Positions 1 through 7,804 of a stretch of DNA of 20,699 bases are shown here, one piece after another. Each line of letters opens with the position of its first letter. Positions within the stretch are counted from its first letter, which is position 1. Source of the stretch: JBMOUD01 sp049319665 (GTDB lineage Bacteria; Pseudomonadota; Gammaproteobacteria; Enterobacterales; Enterobacteriaceae); assembly GCF_049319665.1 (NCBI RefSeq), contig NZ_JBMOUD010000028.1, positions 1-20,699 of the forward strand, given 5' to 3'. Under the pieces are notes generated by a model. The model saw only the letters and a list, made by a program, of their open reading frames with translations. It searched no databases and was not told where the DNA came from. Position numbers and translations under genes: made by a program.

Positions 1-40
1 CCGGTTACTTCGTGAAGTTGTTCACGTTGTTCCCTGTCGA

Positions 41-103
41 TGGAGGCGCATTATAGGGAGTTCTCAGCAGGCCGCAACCCCTAAATCAAAAAAAGTTATC
101 AAC
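41..103 (-). promoter_or_regulatory. rRNA operon P1-type promoter
   Basis: Read on the minus strand, a -35 TTGCGG (72-77), a 16-base spacer and a perfect -10 TATAAT (50-55) are followed by a GC-rich discriminator GCGCC and a start site near 41-43. The A/T-rich stretch at about 80-103 lies where an UP element would sit. A 16-base spacer plus a GC discriminator is typical of rrn P1 promoters. In E. coli the rrnG operon also lies directly downstream of clpB on the same strand, which supports the call. The rRNA genes themselves are outside the window; bases 1-40 would be transcribed leader. Confidence 0.8.
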
Positions 104-150
104 CGTTCATTAATAGAACAAATAAGTCGATAACGGCCAATTAACATACG

Positions 151-186
151 AAAAAAGGGGGCCTGAATCACTTCAGGCCCCCTTTT
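151..186 (-). terminator. Terminator downstream of clpB
   Basis: A perfect 11-base-pair stem, GGGGGCCTGAA with TTCAGGCCCCC (157-182), has a 4-base loop. On the minus strand it is followed by six T (151-156), giving a strong intrinsic terminator 36 bases after the clpB stop. The plus strand has only four T, so it mainly serves clpB. It insulates the following rRNA promoter from clpB readthrough. Confidence 0.92.
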
Positions 187-221
187 AATGCAGATTTAGA
201 CTGTCATTTGGCTACAAACCT

Positions 222-2795
222 TTATTGCTTAGCAACAATCTGTCCGTTTTCTACATCAATAGTGATGTCTTTCCCCGGAATAAGGTTGCCAGACAATATC
301 TGTTGCGCCAGTGGATTTTCGATTTCTTGCTGGATGGCACGTTTTAACGGACGGGCACCATACACAGGATCAAAACCACTATTACCTAACAACTCTAATG
401 CAGCATCGGTTAAGTGCGCACTATAACCACGTTCTTCCAGACGTTTGTACAAACGCCCCAATTGGATTTGCGCAATGTTCTTAATATGCGCTTGCGCCAA
501 TGGATGGAAGACAACGACTTCATCTATACGGTTGATGAACTCAGGACGGAAATTATGCGTCACGATTTCCATCACTGATTCTTTCATCTGCACATAGGTC
601 GCTTGACCAAAATGCTGCTGAATAACATCAGAACCTAGGTTTGAAGTCATGATCACCACAGTGTTACGGAAATCAACGGTACGACCTTGCCCATCCGTTA
701 GACGCCCATCATCCAAGACCTGTAAGAGGATGTTGAACACATCGGGATGCGCCTTCTCAACTTCATCGAGCAGGATCACTGAATAAGGACGGCGACGAAC
801 TGCTTCTGTCAAATAACCGCCTTCTTCATAGCCGACATATCCTGGAGGAGCGCCGACTAAACGTGATACCGAGTGTTTTTCCATAAACTCAGACATGTCG
901 ATGCGCACCATGGCATCATCAGTATTGAACAGGAATGTCGCCAATGCTTTACAAAGCTCAGTTTTCCCCACCCCAGTCGGACCAAGGAACAGGAATGAGC
1001 CTATTGGACGATTTGGATCTGACAAGCCCGCTCGGCTACGGCGAATCGCATTAGAGACGGCTTCGACTGCTTCATTCTGTCCAATCACACGTTGATGGAG
1101 TTCATCTTCCATACGCAGAAGTTTCTCACGCTCGCTTTCCAGCATTCTTGCTACAGGGATACCTGTCCAGCGCGCTAATACATCTGCAATCTCAACGTCA
1201 GTCACGCGATTACGCAGAAGCTTCATGGTTTTGCCTTCTGCCTGGGTCGCAGCAGCAAGTTGTTTTTCCAATTCAGGGATCTTGCCGTACTGCAATTCAG
1301 ACATACGCCCCAGATCGCCAACGCGGCGGGCCTGCTCCAAGGTAATCTTGGCTTGCTCCAATTCAGCTTTAATATTCTGCGTGCCGGTAAGCGAGGCTTT
1401 TTCAGCTTTCCACTCTTCTTCCAGCTCAGAATACTCACGCTCTTTCTGATCAAGTTCGGTCGTCAGCATTTCCAAACGTTTAATGCTGGCATCATCAGAT
1501 TCTTTCTTTAATGCCTGCTGTTCCAACTTCAACTGAATAATACGTCGTTCTAAGCGATCGAGCGTTTCCGGTTTTGAGTCGATCTGCATACGAATGCTAG
1601 AGGCTGCTTCATCGATCAGATCAATAGCTTTATCCGGCAACTGACGGTCTGATATGTAGCGATGAGATAAAGTCGCAGCAGCCACAATCGCTGGATCGGT
1701 GATTTGCACATGGTGATGCAGTTCATAACGCTCTTTCAAACCGCGCAGAATCGCAATTGTGTCTTCAACCGACGGCTCGGCAACGAATACTTTCTGGAAA
1801 CGACGCTCAAGCGCGGCATCCTTCTCTATATACTGACGATACTCATTCAGCGTTGTCGCCCCGACGCAATGCAGTTCACCACGCGCCAAAGCAGGTTTGA
1901 GCATATTCCCGGCATCCATCGCGCCATCGGCTTTACCTGCCCCAACCATGGTGTGTAGCTCATCGATAAACAGAATAACGTTGCCTTCCTGCTTAGCTAA
2001 ATCGTTGAGAAGCCCTTTCAGACGCTCTTCGAATTCACCACGATATTTCGCACCGGCCACCAGCGCGCCCATATCTAAAGATAGAACACGCTTGTTCTTC
2101 AGACCTTCAGGCACTTCTCCGTTAATAATGCGCTGGGCCAAGCCTTCGGCAATCGCCGTTTTACCCACGCCAGGCTCGCCAATCAGTACTGGGTTATTTT
2201 TGGTACGGCGCTGCAGAACTTGAATAGTACGGCGGATTTCTTCATCACGACCAATCACCGGATCTAACTTGCCTTGTTCGGCACGCTCAGTGAGATCGAT
2301 GGTGTATTTTTTTAAAGCCTGGCGCTGATCTTCCGCCCCTTGGTCATCCACTTTATCGCCGCCTCGCATCTGATCGATTGCTGAAGTGATTTTCTCAACC
2401 GTGGCACCGCAGGCTTTCAACAAGTCTGTTAATGTTCCACGATCTTTCAATGCAGCCAAAACAAACAGCTCTGACGAAATAAATTTGTCTGAACGCTGCT
2501 GGGCTAATTTGTCACATAGATTTAAAACACGAACCAGCTCACTGGATGGTTGAACATCACCACCGGTTCCTTCAACTTGCGGCAATCTAGCGAGAGCCTG
2601 TTCAATGTCCGTGCGCAAACGCAGGACATCAGTCCCTGCAGCGGTTAGTAAAGGACGGACGGTTCCCCCTTCCTGAGTCAGTAATGCACTCATCAGATGG
2701 GTAGGTTCGATAAATTGGTTGTCGCGCCCAAGTGCGAGAGACTGAGCGTCGGCGAGGGCAAGCTGGAATTTACTGGTAAGACGATCCAAGCGCAT
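222..2795 (-). CDS. clpB: ATP-dependent protein disaggregase ClpB
   Basis: ClpB is the Hsp100 chaperone that works with DnaK-DnaJ-GrpE to pull polypeptides out of aggregates through a cytoplasmic hexameric ring. The 857-residue protein is full length. It shows the N-terminal Clp repeat domain (about 1-145), a first AAA+ module with Walker A GEPGVGKT at 206-213 and pore motif KYRGE, the coiled-coil middle domain (about 410-525) that contacts DnaK, and a second AAA+ module with Walker A GPTGVGKT and pore motif GYVGY. The ATG at 2795 is chosen because MRLDRLTSK matches the family start and GGAGG lies four bases upstream; an upstream in-frame codon at 2816 would add seven residues. Codon 149 is a GTG, the position of the internal start that gives short ClpB in E. 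coli. A sigma-32 promoter lies upstream and a strong terminator follows. Confidence 0.98.
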   Translation of the reverse strand: MRLDRLTSKFQLALADAQSLALGRDNQFIEPTHLMSALLTQEGGTVRPLLTAAGTDVLRLRTDIEQALARLPQVEGTGGDVQPSSELVRVLNLCDKLAQQRSDKFISSELFVLAALKDRGTLTDLLKACGATVEKITSAIDQMRGGDKVDDQGAEDQRQALKKYTIDLTERAEQGKLDPVIGRDEEIRRTIQVLQRRTKNNPVLIGEPGVGKTAIAEGLAQRIINGEVPEGLKNKRVLSLDMGALVAGAKYRGEFEERLKGLLNDLAKQEGNVILFIDELHTMVGAGKADGAMDAGNMLKPALARGELHCVGATTLNEYRQYIEKDAALERRFQKVFVAEPSVEDTIAILRGLKERYELHHHVQITDPAIVAAATLSHRYISDRQLPDKAIDLIDEAASSIRMQIDSKPETLDRLERRIIQLKLEQQALKKESDDASIKRLEMLTTELDQKEREYSELEEEWKAEKASLTGTQNIKAELEQAKITLEQARRVGDLGRMSELQYGKIPELEKQLAAATQAEGKTMKLLRNRVTDVEIADVLARWTGIPVARMLESEREKLLRMEDELHQRVIGQNEAVEAVSNAIRRSRAGLSDPNRPIGSFLFLGPTGVGKTELCKALATFLFNTDDAMVRIDMSEFMEKHSVSRLVGAPPGYVGYEEGGYLTEAVRRRPYSVILLDEVEKAHPDVFNILLQVLDDGRLTDGQGRTVDFRNTVVIMTSNLGSDVIQQHFGQATYVQMKESVMEIVTHNFRPEFINRIDEVVVFHPLAQAHIKNIAQIQLGRLYKRLEERGYSAHLTDAALELLGNSGFDPVYGARPLKRAIQQEIENPLAQQILSGNLIPGKDITIDVENGQIVAKQ

Positions 2796-2832
2796 AACAC
2801 CTCCAAGACTGAACAAAATTGCTACTGGAGAT

Positions 2833-2861
2833 TAGATGAGGTCAACCCTCATATATTCAAG
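2833..2861 (-). promoter_or_regulatory. Heat-shock (sigma-32) promoter of clpB
   Basis: On the minus strand CTTGAA (2856-2861) is followed after 14 bases by CCTCATCTA (2833-2841), close to the sigma-32 consensus CTTGAA / CCCCATnTA. It starts transcription a short distance before the clpB ATG, inside the 130-base gap after pgeF. It lets clpB be induced by heat independently of the rluD-pgeF transcript. The same arrangement is known for E. coli clpB. Confidence 0.85.
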
Positions 2862-2925
2862 GTTATTTCGTCAGAATATTTTGAGTACAACGTTATGCGC
2901 AGATGGATCGTCTTGATTTACTAGG

Positions 2926-3663
2926 TTATCTCAGCCAAATCAAACTTGCTAGCCGTCCAGTGGTTCCATCTCGACGATAAGAGAAGAAATTATCGCTATC
3001 GGTGACAGTACAAAATTCGCCGCCATAGATGTTTATCAGGCCACATGCCTGCAATCTGAGGCGAGCCAGCATGAAGATATCGGCCAAATATTTTTCACCG
3101 AAAACGCTAAACGCAACAGCACTTTCAGGCAAAGAAGTGATAAAAGCGTCTCTAACCTCAGGCCCGACTTCAAATTTTTTTGCGCCAATAGCTGGCCCCA
3201 TCCAGGCGATGATATCCTGCGGCTGAGCATGAAAAGCGGCAACGGTATTTTCTAAAACGCCGGCATTTAGCCCACGCCATCCGGCATGAGCTGCTGCTAC
3301 CTCATCGCCAGCGCGACTACAAAACAGCACTGGCAAACAATCCGCGGTCATGACTGCACAAACCACGCCAGACTCATTGGTATAAGCGGCATCTGCTGTC
3401 TGCACGTCATTAAATGAAGTATCGCCAGTCAGGCGAGCGACGTTAGTACCGTGCACCTGTTCTAACCAATGAACTGAGCCTGGCAATTCTGCCATTGTCA
3501 TCAATCGCTGGCGATTGGACGCAACCGCTTCGACCGCATCCCCAACATGGCCACCGAGGTTCAACGATTCATATGGCGGTAAACTCACACCACCATGACG
3601 AGTTGTCGCACAAGCCTGTACTGAAGCAGGCTGCGGCCAGTTGGGAGGAATAAGTGGGCCCAT
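2926..3663 (-). CDS. pgeF: Peptidoglycan editing factor PgeF (YfiH, laccase-domain family)
   Basis: This 245-residue protein belongs to the DUF152/laccase-domain family. E. coli YfiH (PgeF) prevents misincorporation of L-Ser into the muropeptide precursor; related proteins act on purine nucleosides. The family metal-site residues are present: His71 in the EQVHG motif, Cys109 in TADCLPVLF and His126 in HAGWRG. The C-terminal FFSYRRDGTTGR motif is also intact. Its ATG overlaps the rluD stop as TAATG, so translation is probably coupled and both lie on one transcript. There is no signal peptide, so it should be cytoplasmic. Identity is confident; the biochemical role rests on work in E. coli. Confidence 0.95.
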   Translation of the reverse strand: MGPLIPPNWPQPASVQACATTRHGGVSLPPYESLNLGGHVGDAVEAVASNRQRLMTMAELPGSVHWLEQVHGTNVARLTGDTSFNDVQTADAAYTNESGVVCAVMTADCLPVLFCSRAGDEVAAAHAGWRGLNAGVLENTVAAFHAQPQDIIAWMGPAIGAKKFEVGPEVRDAFITSLPESAVAFSVFGEKYLADIFMLARLRLQACGLINIYGGEFCTVTDSDNFFSYRRDGTTGRLASLIWLR

Positions 3664-4640
3664 TACCAGTCCAGTTGATCTTTGAATTCAAGGGTATCGG
3701 CTTTTAACGCCGCGACCAAATCAACCATATCCTGTGGCAAAGGCGCATGCCATTCCATCTGGATACCCGTCACTGGATGGAACAAACGTAGCATTGTTGC
3801 ATGCAAAGCCTGGCGGTCAAAACCACGCAGCTGTGCGATGAACGCGTCAGATGCACCTTTCGGTGGGCGAGGACGGCCGCCATATAACTGATCGCCAACC
3901 AACGGATGGTTAATATGAGCCATATGCACACGGATTTGGTGCGTACGCCCTGTTTCCAGACGCAGACGCAAACGCGTATGAGCACGGAAATGCTCCATGA
4001 TGCGATAGTGCGTTGTCGCCGGTTTGCCCATTGGGTGCACAGCCATATGCGTACGTTTGGTGCTATGGCGCGCGATTGGCTGGTCAACAGTACCACCAGC
4101 CGTCATATTGCCGATTGCCACAGCTTCATATTCGCGTGTGATTTCACGTCTCTGCAGTGCATCAACTAAATGGGTTTGCGCAGGAACGGTCTTTGCCACA
4201 ACCATCAATCCAGTTGTGTCTTTGTCCAAGCGGTGCACAATGCCACAACGCGGTACATCAATAATTTCTGGATAGTGATGCAACAATGCGTTCAGCACCG
4301 TGCCATCAGGATTACCGGCACCAGGATGCACGACTAAATCGCGAGGTTTATTGATAACCAGAATGTCATTATCTTCATAAACGATATCAAGTGCGATATC
4401 CTGAGCTAACCAACGCGCTTCTTCTTCAATTTGCGCATCGATTGCGATAGCCTCGCCGCCTAATACTTTTTCTTTTGGCTTAGAGACTTTTTTTCCATTT
4501 ACCTGAACACGTTCATCCAAGATCCAATCTTTTATGCGAGATCGTGAATAATCAGGGAACAATTCGGCTAAAGCCTGATCTAAACGTTGACCGAGTTGTG
4601 ATTCGGCCACCGTCGCCGTGAGTTGTACTTGTTGTGCCAT
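3663..4640 (-). CDS. rluD: 23S rRNA pseudouridine(1911/1915/1917) synthase RluD
   Basis: RluD makes the three pseudouridines in helix 69 of 23S rRNA, a step needed for normal 50S function and termination. The 325-residue protein has an N-terminal S4-like RNA-binding domain (about 18-75, with SRSRIKDWI) and the RluA-family catalytic domain. The catalytic aspartate is Asp139 in the GIVHRLDKDTTG motif, the same number as in E. coli. The late TGRTHQIRVH motif is also present. It is the first gene of a two-gene unit with pgeF and starts opposite bamD. An AAGAG ribosome-binding site precedes the ATG. Confidence 0.97.
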   Translation of the reverse strand: MAQQVQLTATVAESQLGQRLDQALAELFPDYSRSRIKDWILDERVQVNGKKVSKPKEKVLGGEAIAIDAQIEEEARWLAQDIALDIVYEDNDILVINKPRDLVVHPGAGNPDGTVLNALLHHYPEIIDVPRCGIVHRLDKDTTGLMVVAKTVPAQTHLVDALQRREITREYEAVAIGNMTAGGTVDQPIARHSTKRTHMAVHPMGKPATTHYRIMEHFRAHTRLRLRLETGRTHQIRVHMAHINHPLVGDQLYGGRPRPPKGASDAFIAQLRGFDRQALHATMLRLFHPVTGIQMEWHAPLPQDMVDLVAALKADTLEFKDQLDW

Positions 4641-4697
4641 ATGCTGCTCTTGGGTAACCTTGGGTTTTCACGGCGATGCCGTTTAAAATAATGTGCT

Positions 4698-4726
4698 ATT
4701 GTAGCTGGTCTTTGTCGGGAGCTTAA
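4698..4726 (-). promoter_or_regulatory. Putative sigma-70 promoter of rluD
   Basis: On the minus strand TACAAT (4698-4703, five of six consensus bases) lies 17 bases after TTAAGC (4721-4726, three of six). The start would be near 4691, leaving about 50 bases of leader before the rluD ATG. The divergent bamD promoter must also lie in this 129-base gap, but I could not place it with confidence. In E. coli bamD is reported to be under sigma-E, and I see no clear sigma-E match here. Confidence 0.45.
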
Positions 4727-4769
4727 CGGACAGTCTCCCAGAATAACACCTGAGGATAATCAAAACGTC

Positions 4770-5504
4770 ATGACGCGTGTGAAATATCTGGTGGCAGCAG
4801 CCACGTTGAGTCTGGCGCTGGTAGGTTGCTCCAGTTCCAAAGAGGCGGTTCCCGATAACCCGCCTTCTGTGCTTTATGCTACTGCCCAGCAAAAGCTGCA
4901 GGACGGTAACTTTAAAGCCGCAATTGCGCAATTAGAAGCGTTAGATAATCGCTATCCTTTCGGCCCGTACTCACAGCAAGTGCAGTTAGATCTTATCTAC
5001 GCTTACTATAAGTCCGCCGATCTTCCTCTTGCACAGGCATCAATCGACCGCTTTATGCGTCTGAACCCAACCCATCCAAATATCGACTACGTGATGTATA
5101 TGCGTGGCCTGACGGATATGGCGTTGGATGATAGCGCACTGCAAGGGTTCTTTGGTATCGATCGCTCAGACCGTGATCCGCAACATGCACGCGCCGCGTT
5201 CCGCGATTTTAGCCAGCTGCTTCATAGTTATCCAAACAGCCAGTATGTACCTGATGCCACCAAGCGTCTGGTCTTCCTGAAAGATCGTTTGTCTAAATAT
5301 GAGCTTTCGGTCGTGCAATACTACACTAAACGCTCAGCTTACGTCGCTGTAGTTAATCGTGTAGAGCAAATGATGAAAGATTACCCTGACACTAAAGCAA
5401 CCCATGATGCATTACCGCTAATGGAAAATGCTTATCGTCAAATGCAATTGAATAGTCAGGCAGATAAGGTAGCGAAAATTATTGCTGCGAACAGCGCACA
5501 GTAA
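4770..5504 (+). CDS. bamD: Outer-membrane protein assembly lipoprotein BamD
   Basis: BamD is the essential lipoprotein of the BAM complex that, with BamA, folds beta-barrel proteins into the outer membrane. The 244-residue product begins with a lipoprotein signal (hydrophobic run LVAAATLSLALVG) ending in a lipobox with Cys20, the residue to be acylated. Ser residues follow the Cys, without the Asp+2 inner-membrane retention signal, so outer-membrane sorting is expected. The rest forms the five TPR-like repeats of the family; conserved stretches such as NRYPFGPYSQQVQLDLIYAY and NPTHPNIDYVMYMRGL are intact. Length matches E. coli BamD. It is a single-gene unit, divergent from rluD, with its own terminator. 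Confidence 0.97.
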   Translation: MTRVKYLVAAATLSLALVGCSSSKEAVPDNPPSVLYATAQQKLQDGNFKAAIAQLEALDNRYPFGPYSQQVQLDLIYAYYKSADLPLAQASIDRFMRLNPTHPNIDYVMYMRGLTDMALDDSALQGFFGIDRSDRDPQHARAAFRDFSQLLHSYPNSQYVPDATKRLVFLKDRLSKYELSVVQYYTKRSAYVAVVNRVEQMMKDYPDTKATHDALPLMENAYRQMQLNSQADKVAKIIAANSAQ

Positions 5505-5527
5505 TTCTAAGGTTTCGCCATTCGAGA

Positions 5528-5554
5528 ACGGTAGCTTAGGCTGCCGTTTTTTTT
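5528..5554 (+). terminator. Terminator of bamD
   Basis: ACGGTAGC and GCTGCCGT form an 8-base-pair stem with one G-T wobble and a TTAG loop, followed by a run of eight T. It lies 24 bases after the bamD stop. Confidence 0.85.
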
Positions 5555-5727
5555 GAGTGGAATTTGAGCACAACACTTTAAAATCAGATAGATAAAGCAA
5601 AAATCCCGCTAAAGCCATCCGACTTATCCATTCAAAAGTGCCATATCTATTTTCAATACTCAAGCGCTATTAACCAGATAATGACGTCATGTCAAAAACT
5701 CTGTTCACTTGACAAAAAGTGACAAAA

Positions 5728-5779
5728 AAACGTGATCGAAATCACACATTTTATTAAAAAGGCAGGTATGCTGGACCCA
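5728..5779 (+). promoter_or_regulatory. raiA promoter with CRP site
   Basis: CGTGATCGAAATCACA (5731-5746) matches the CRP consensus TGTGA-N6-TCACA in nine of ten defined bases. A -10 TATGCT at 5767-5772 puts the start near 5779, so the CRP site is centred about 41 bases upstream, the class II activation geometry that replaces a good -35. Upstream are a perfect palindrome ATGACGTCAT (5681-5690) and an inverted repeat CACTT-N6-AAGTG (5706-5721) of unknown role. The rest of the 306-base bamD-raiA gap shows nothing else I can name. Confidence 0.7.
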
Positions 5780-5810
5780 TCTTAGACGGAAAGACAGAGA
5801 GGTAAGTTAT

Positions 5811-6149
5811 ATGACAGTGAACATTACCAGCAAACAAATGGATATCACCCCAGCAATTCGTGAGCATGTCGAAGACCGTCTAAAAAAACTGGAAAAGTGG
5901 CAAGCGCAGTTAATTAATCCACATATTGTCCTTTCTAAGGAACCTCAGGGATTTGTCGCCGATGCGACAATTAACACACCTAATGGCCCGCTGGTCGCCA
6001 GCGCAGAAAATCATGATATGTATTTCGCCATTAATGATTTAATCAGCAAACTTGAACGCCAGCTGAACAAGGCTCAACACAAAGGCGAAGCACGCCGTGC
6101 AGAACATTGTATTAAAGAGATTAATCTGGAACCCGAACAGGAGGAGTAG
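5811..6149 (+). CDS. raiA: Ribosome-associated inhibitor RaiA (YfiA, protein Y)
   Basis: RaiA binds the 30S subunit in the A and P sites in stationary phase or cold, blocks translation and keeps ribosomes as idle 70S particles. The 112-residue protein is the short form of the hibernation-factor family. It begins MTVNITSKQMDITPAIREHV and keeps the basic segment KLERQLNKAQHKGEARR that contacts 16S rRNA. The acidic C-terminal tail (EPEQEE) distinguishes RaiA from the shorter HPF. GAGAGGTAAG precedes the ATG as ribosome-binding site. It stands alone between its own CRP-type promoter and terminator, which fits induction under carbon limitation. Confidence 0.96.
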   Translation: MTVNITSKQMDITPAIREHVEDRLKKLEKWQAQLINPHIVLSKEPQGFVADATINTPNGPLVASAENHDMYFAINDLISKLERQLNKAQHKGEARRAEHCIKEINLEPEQEE

Positions 6150-6196
6150 TCTCTGGGCAGTTAAGTGAAAGTGTCATTTCACTGAAGACCGAACAA

Positions 6197-6221
6197 ACGC
6201 GCTCACAGTAGCGCGTTTTTT
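6197..6221 (+). terminator. Terminator of raiA
   Basis: ACGCGCT and AGCGCGT pair in a perfect 7-base-pair stem around CACAGT, followed by six T. A second hairpin just before it, AGTGAAA-N6-TTTCACT (6164-6183), has no T run and may stabilise the mRNA 3' end. Confidence 0.88.
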
Positions 6222-6265
6222 GTATATTGATAACGTAGTTTTTTTATCTGATGACAAATGTGTTA

Positions 6266-6295
6266 TTGACACAGGGAAAAGCCAAAGGTTACTTT
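6266..6295 (+). promoter_or_regulatory. Promoter of the pheL-pheA operon
   Basis: A perfect -35 TTGACA (6266-6271) is followed after 18 bases by TACTTT (6290-6295), a weak -10. Transcription would start near 6302, giving about 34 bases before the pheL ATG. Position and strand fit, but the -10 is poor. Confidence 0.5.
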
Positions 6296-6335
6296 AGACC
6301 GAGATTATTTCATCACTAGGCAGAGTTTATCCCTA

Positions 6336-6383
6336 ATGTCAGCAAAACTGTTTTTCTTCGCATTCTTTTTTACCTTCCCCTGA
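6336..6383 (+). CDS. pheL: phe operon leader peptide
   Basis: The 15-residue peptide [15 protein letters not shown] contains seven phenylalanines in its last ten residues. It ends in a TGA that lies in the loop of the attenuator's pause hairpin. Ribosome stalling on the Phe codons senses charged tRNA-Phe and sets pheA transcription. Only the first five residues differ from the E. coli peptide as I remember it ([15 protein letters not shown]), which is expected since only the Phe run is under selection. The ribosome-binding site is weak. Confidence 0.93.
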   Translation: [15 protein letters not shown]

Positions 6384-6458
6384 CTGGGAGGCGTTTCGTC
6401 GTATAAGAATGAATGCGAAGACGAACAAACAAGCCTCCTGAGTAAGGGGGCTTTTTTT
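6374..6458 (+). promoter_or_regulatory. Phenylalanine transcription attenuator of pheA
   Basis: Three competing pairings can be read. The pause hairpin 1:2 pairs CTTCCC (6374-6379) with GGGAGG (6386-6391). The antiterminator 2:3 pairs GGAGGC (6387-6392) with GCCTCC (6433-6438), extended by TTCGTC (6395-6400) with GACGAA (6420-6425). The terminator 3:4 pairs AGCCTCC (6432-6438) with GGGGGCT (6446-6452) and is followed by seven T. When charged tRNA-Phe is scarce the ribosome stalls in pheL, 2:3 forms and pheA is read. The mechanism is established for the E. coli operon; the pairings are seen here. Confidence 0.93.
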
Positions 6459-6512
6459 ATGTCCTCAGAACTGGAAGTTAAGCCGATAAAATAGAAAGAA
6501 AAGGTAGATAGA

Positions 6513-7670
6513 ATGAGCGATAACCCTTTACTGGCGCTGCGAGATAAAATCAGCGCACTGGACATCAAGTTATTAAACTTACTGGCAGAGCGACGCCAGT
6601 TGGCTGTCGAAGTTGCGCAAGCCAAAATGCATTCTCATCGCCCTATTCGCGATCTTGATCGTGAAAGAGAGTTGCTCAATACCTTAATCAAACAAGGTAA
6701 AACGCAAGGCTTGGACGGCCACTATATTACCCGTCTGTACCAGTTGATTATCGAAGACTCAGTGCTGACTCAGCAGGCATTATTACAGCAACACCTCAAC
6801 CAAACTGCTTCTGGCTCAGCGCGTATTGCGTTCCTAGGGCCGAAAGGTTCTTACTCACACCTTGCTGCACGCCAATATGCAGCTCGTCACTTTGATCAAT
6901 TTATCGAGTGCGGCTGCCAGAAATTCCATGAGATATTCGATCAAGTCGAAGCAGGCAAAGCAGACTATGCAGTATTGCCGATTGAAAACACCAGTTCTGG
7001 TGCGATTAATGATGTCTATGATCTGCTGCAGCACACCAGCCTATCGATTGTCGGCGAATTGACTAATCCGATTAACCACTGCGTTCTGGTTGGCGCTGAG
7101 ACCGATCTGTCACAAATCCAGACCGTTTATAGCCACCCTCAACCATTCCAGCAATGCAGCCAGTTCATCAATCGTTATCCGCACTGGAAAATCGAATATT
7201 GTGAAAGTACCGCCGCGGCGATGGAGAAAGTTGCCGCCGCAAAATCACCACACGTTGCCGCACTCGGCAGCGAAGCAGGTGGAGCGCTGTATCAACTGCA
7301 AGTACTAGAGCATATTTCCGCTAATCAGCTCCAAAACATCACGCGTTTCATCGTTCTGGCGAAGAAAGCCATTGAAGTATCCGAGCAAGTACCAGCAAAA
7401 ACGACCTTGATTATGGCCACCGGGCAAAAAGCCGGTGCATTGGTTGAAGCACTGTTAGTCCTACGTGAGCACGGCATTATCATGACTAAGCTTGAATCAC
7501 GTCCAATCAACGGCAATCCGTGGGAAGAGATGTTTTATATCGATGTGCAGTCTAATCTGCGCTCTGAACAGATGCAGCTGGCATTGCGCGGTCTGAATGA
7601 GTTGACCCGCTCACTGAAAGTACTAGGCTGTTATCCAAGTGAAAATGTCGTCGCTGTTGATCCCGCATAA
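6513..7670 (+). CDS. pheA: Bifunctional chorismate mutase / prephenate dehydratase (P-protein)
   Basis: PheA converts chorismate to prephenate and then to phenylpyruvate, the committed steps to phenylalanine, in the cytoplasm. The 385-residue protein has an AroQ chorismate mutase domain (about 1-95) with Arg10, Arg27 and Lys38 in the active-site positions. The prephenate dehydratase domain (about 103-285) ends in the catalytic TRF motif around Thr277. The C-terminal ACT-type regulatory domain (about 297-385) keeps the GALV and ESRP motifs that bind phenylalanine for feedback inhibition. It follows pheL and the attenuator and converges with tyrA, whose N-terminal mutase domain is its paralogue. 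Confidence 0.98.
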   Translation: MSDNPLLALRDKISALDIKLLNLLAERRQLAVEVAQAKMHSHRPIRDLDRERELLNTLIKQGKTQGLDGHYITRLYQLIIEDSVLTQQALLQQHLNQTASGSARIAFLGPKGSYSHLAARQYAARHFDQFIECGCQKFHEIFDQVEAGKADYAVLPIENTSSGAINDVYDLLQHTSLSIVGELTNPINHCVLVGAETDLSQIQTVYSHPQPFQQCSQFINRYPHWKIEYCESTAAAMEKVAAAKSPHVAALGSEAGGALYQLQVLEHISANQLQNITRFIVLAKKAIEVSEQVPAKTTLIMATGQKAGALVEALLVLREHGIIMTKLESRPINGNPWEEMFYIDVQSNLRSEQMQLALRGLNELTRSLKVLGCYPSENVVAVDPA

Positions 7671-7713
7671 CAACGCCTCGGCTTCAAAAGCGAGACACTA
7701 AAACACTGGATAT

Positions 7714-7755
7714 AAAAAAGGCCATCTCGTTGTGATAACGAATGGCCTTTCTGCT
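7714..7755. terminator. Two-way terminator between pheA and tyrA
   Basis: AAAGGCCAT and ATGGCCTTT (7717-7725 and 7742-7750) form a perfect outer stem. TCGTT and AACGA extend it inside past one unpaired base, around a GTGAT loop. Read toward the left it ends in six or more T, a good terminator for tyrA. Read to the right it ends in TTTCTGCT, weaker but usable for pheA. It lies midway between the convergent stops. Confidence 0.88.
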
Positions 7756-7804
7756 ATTTATTTAGACAACAATTTCAATAGCAAACAATTTATACAGTAA
7801 ACAA

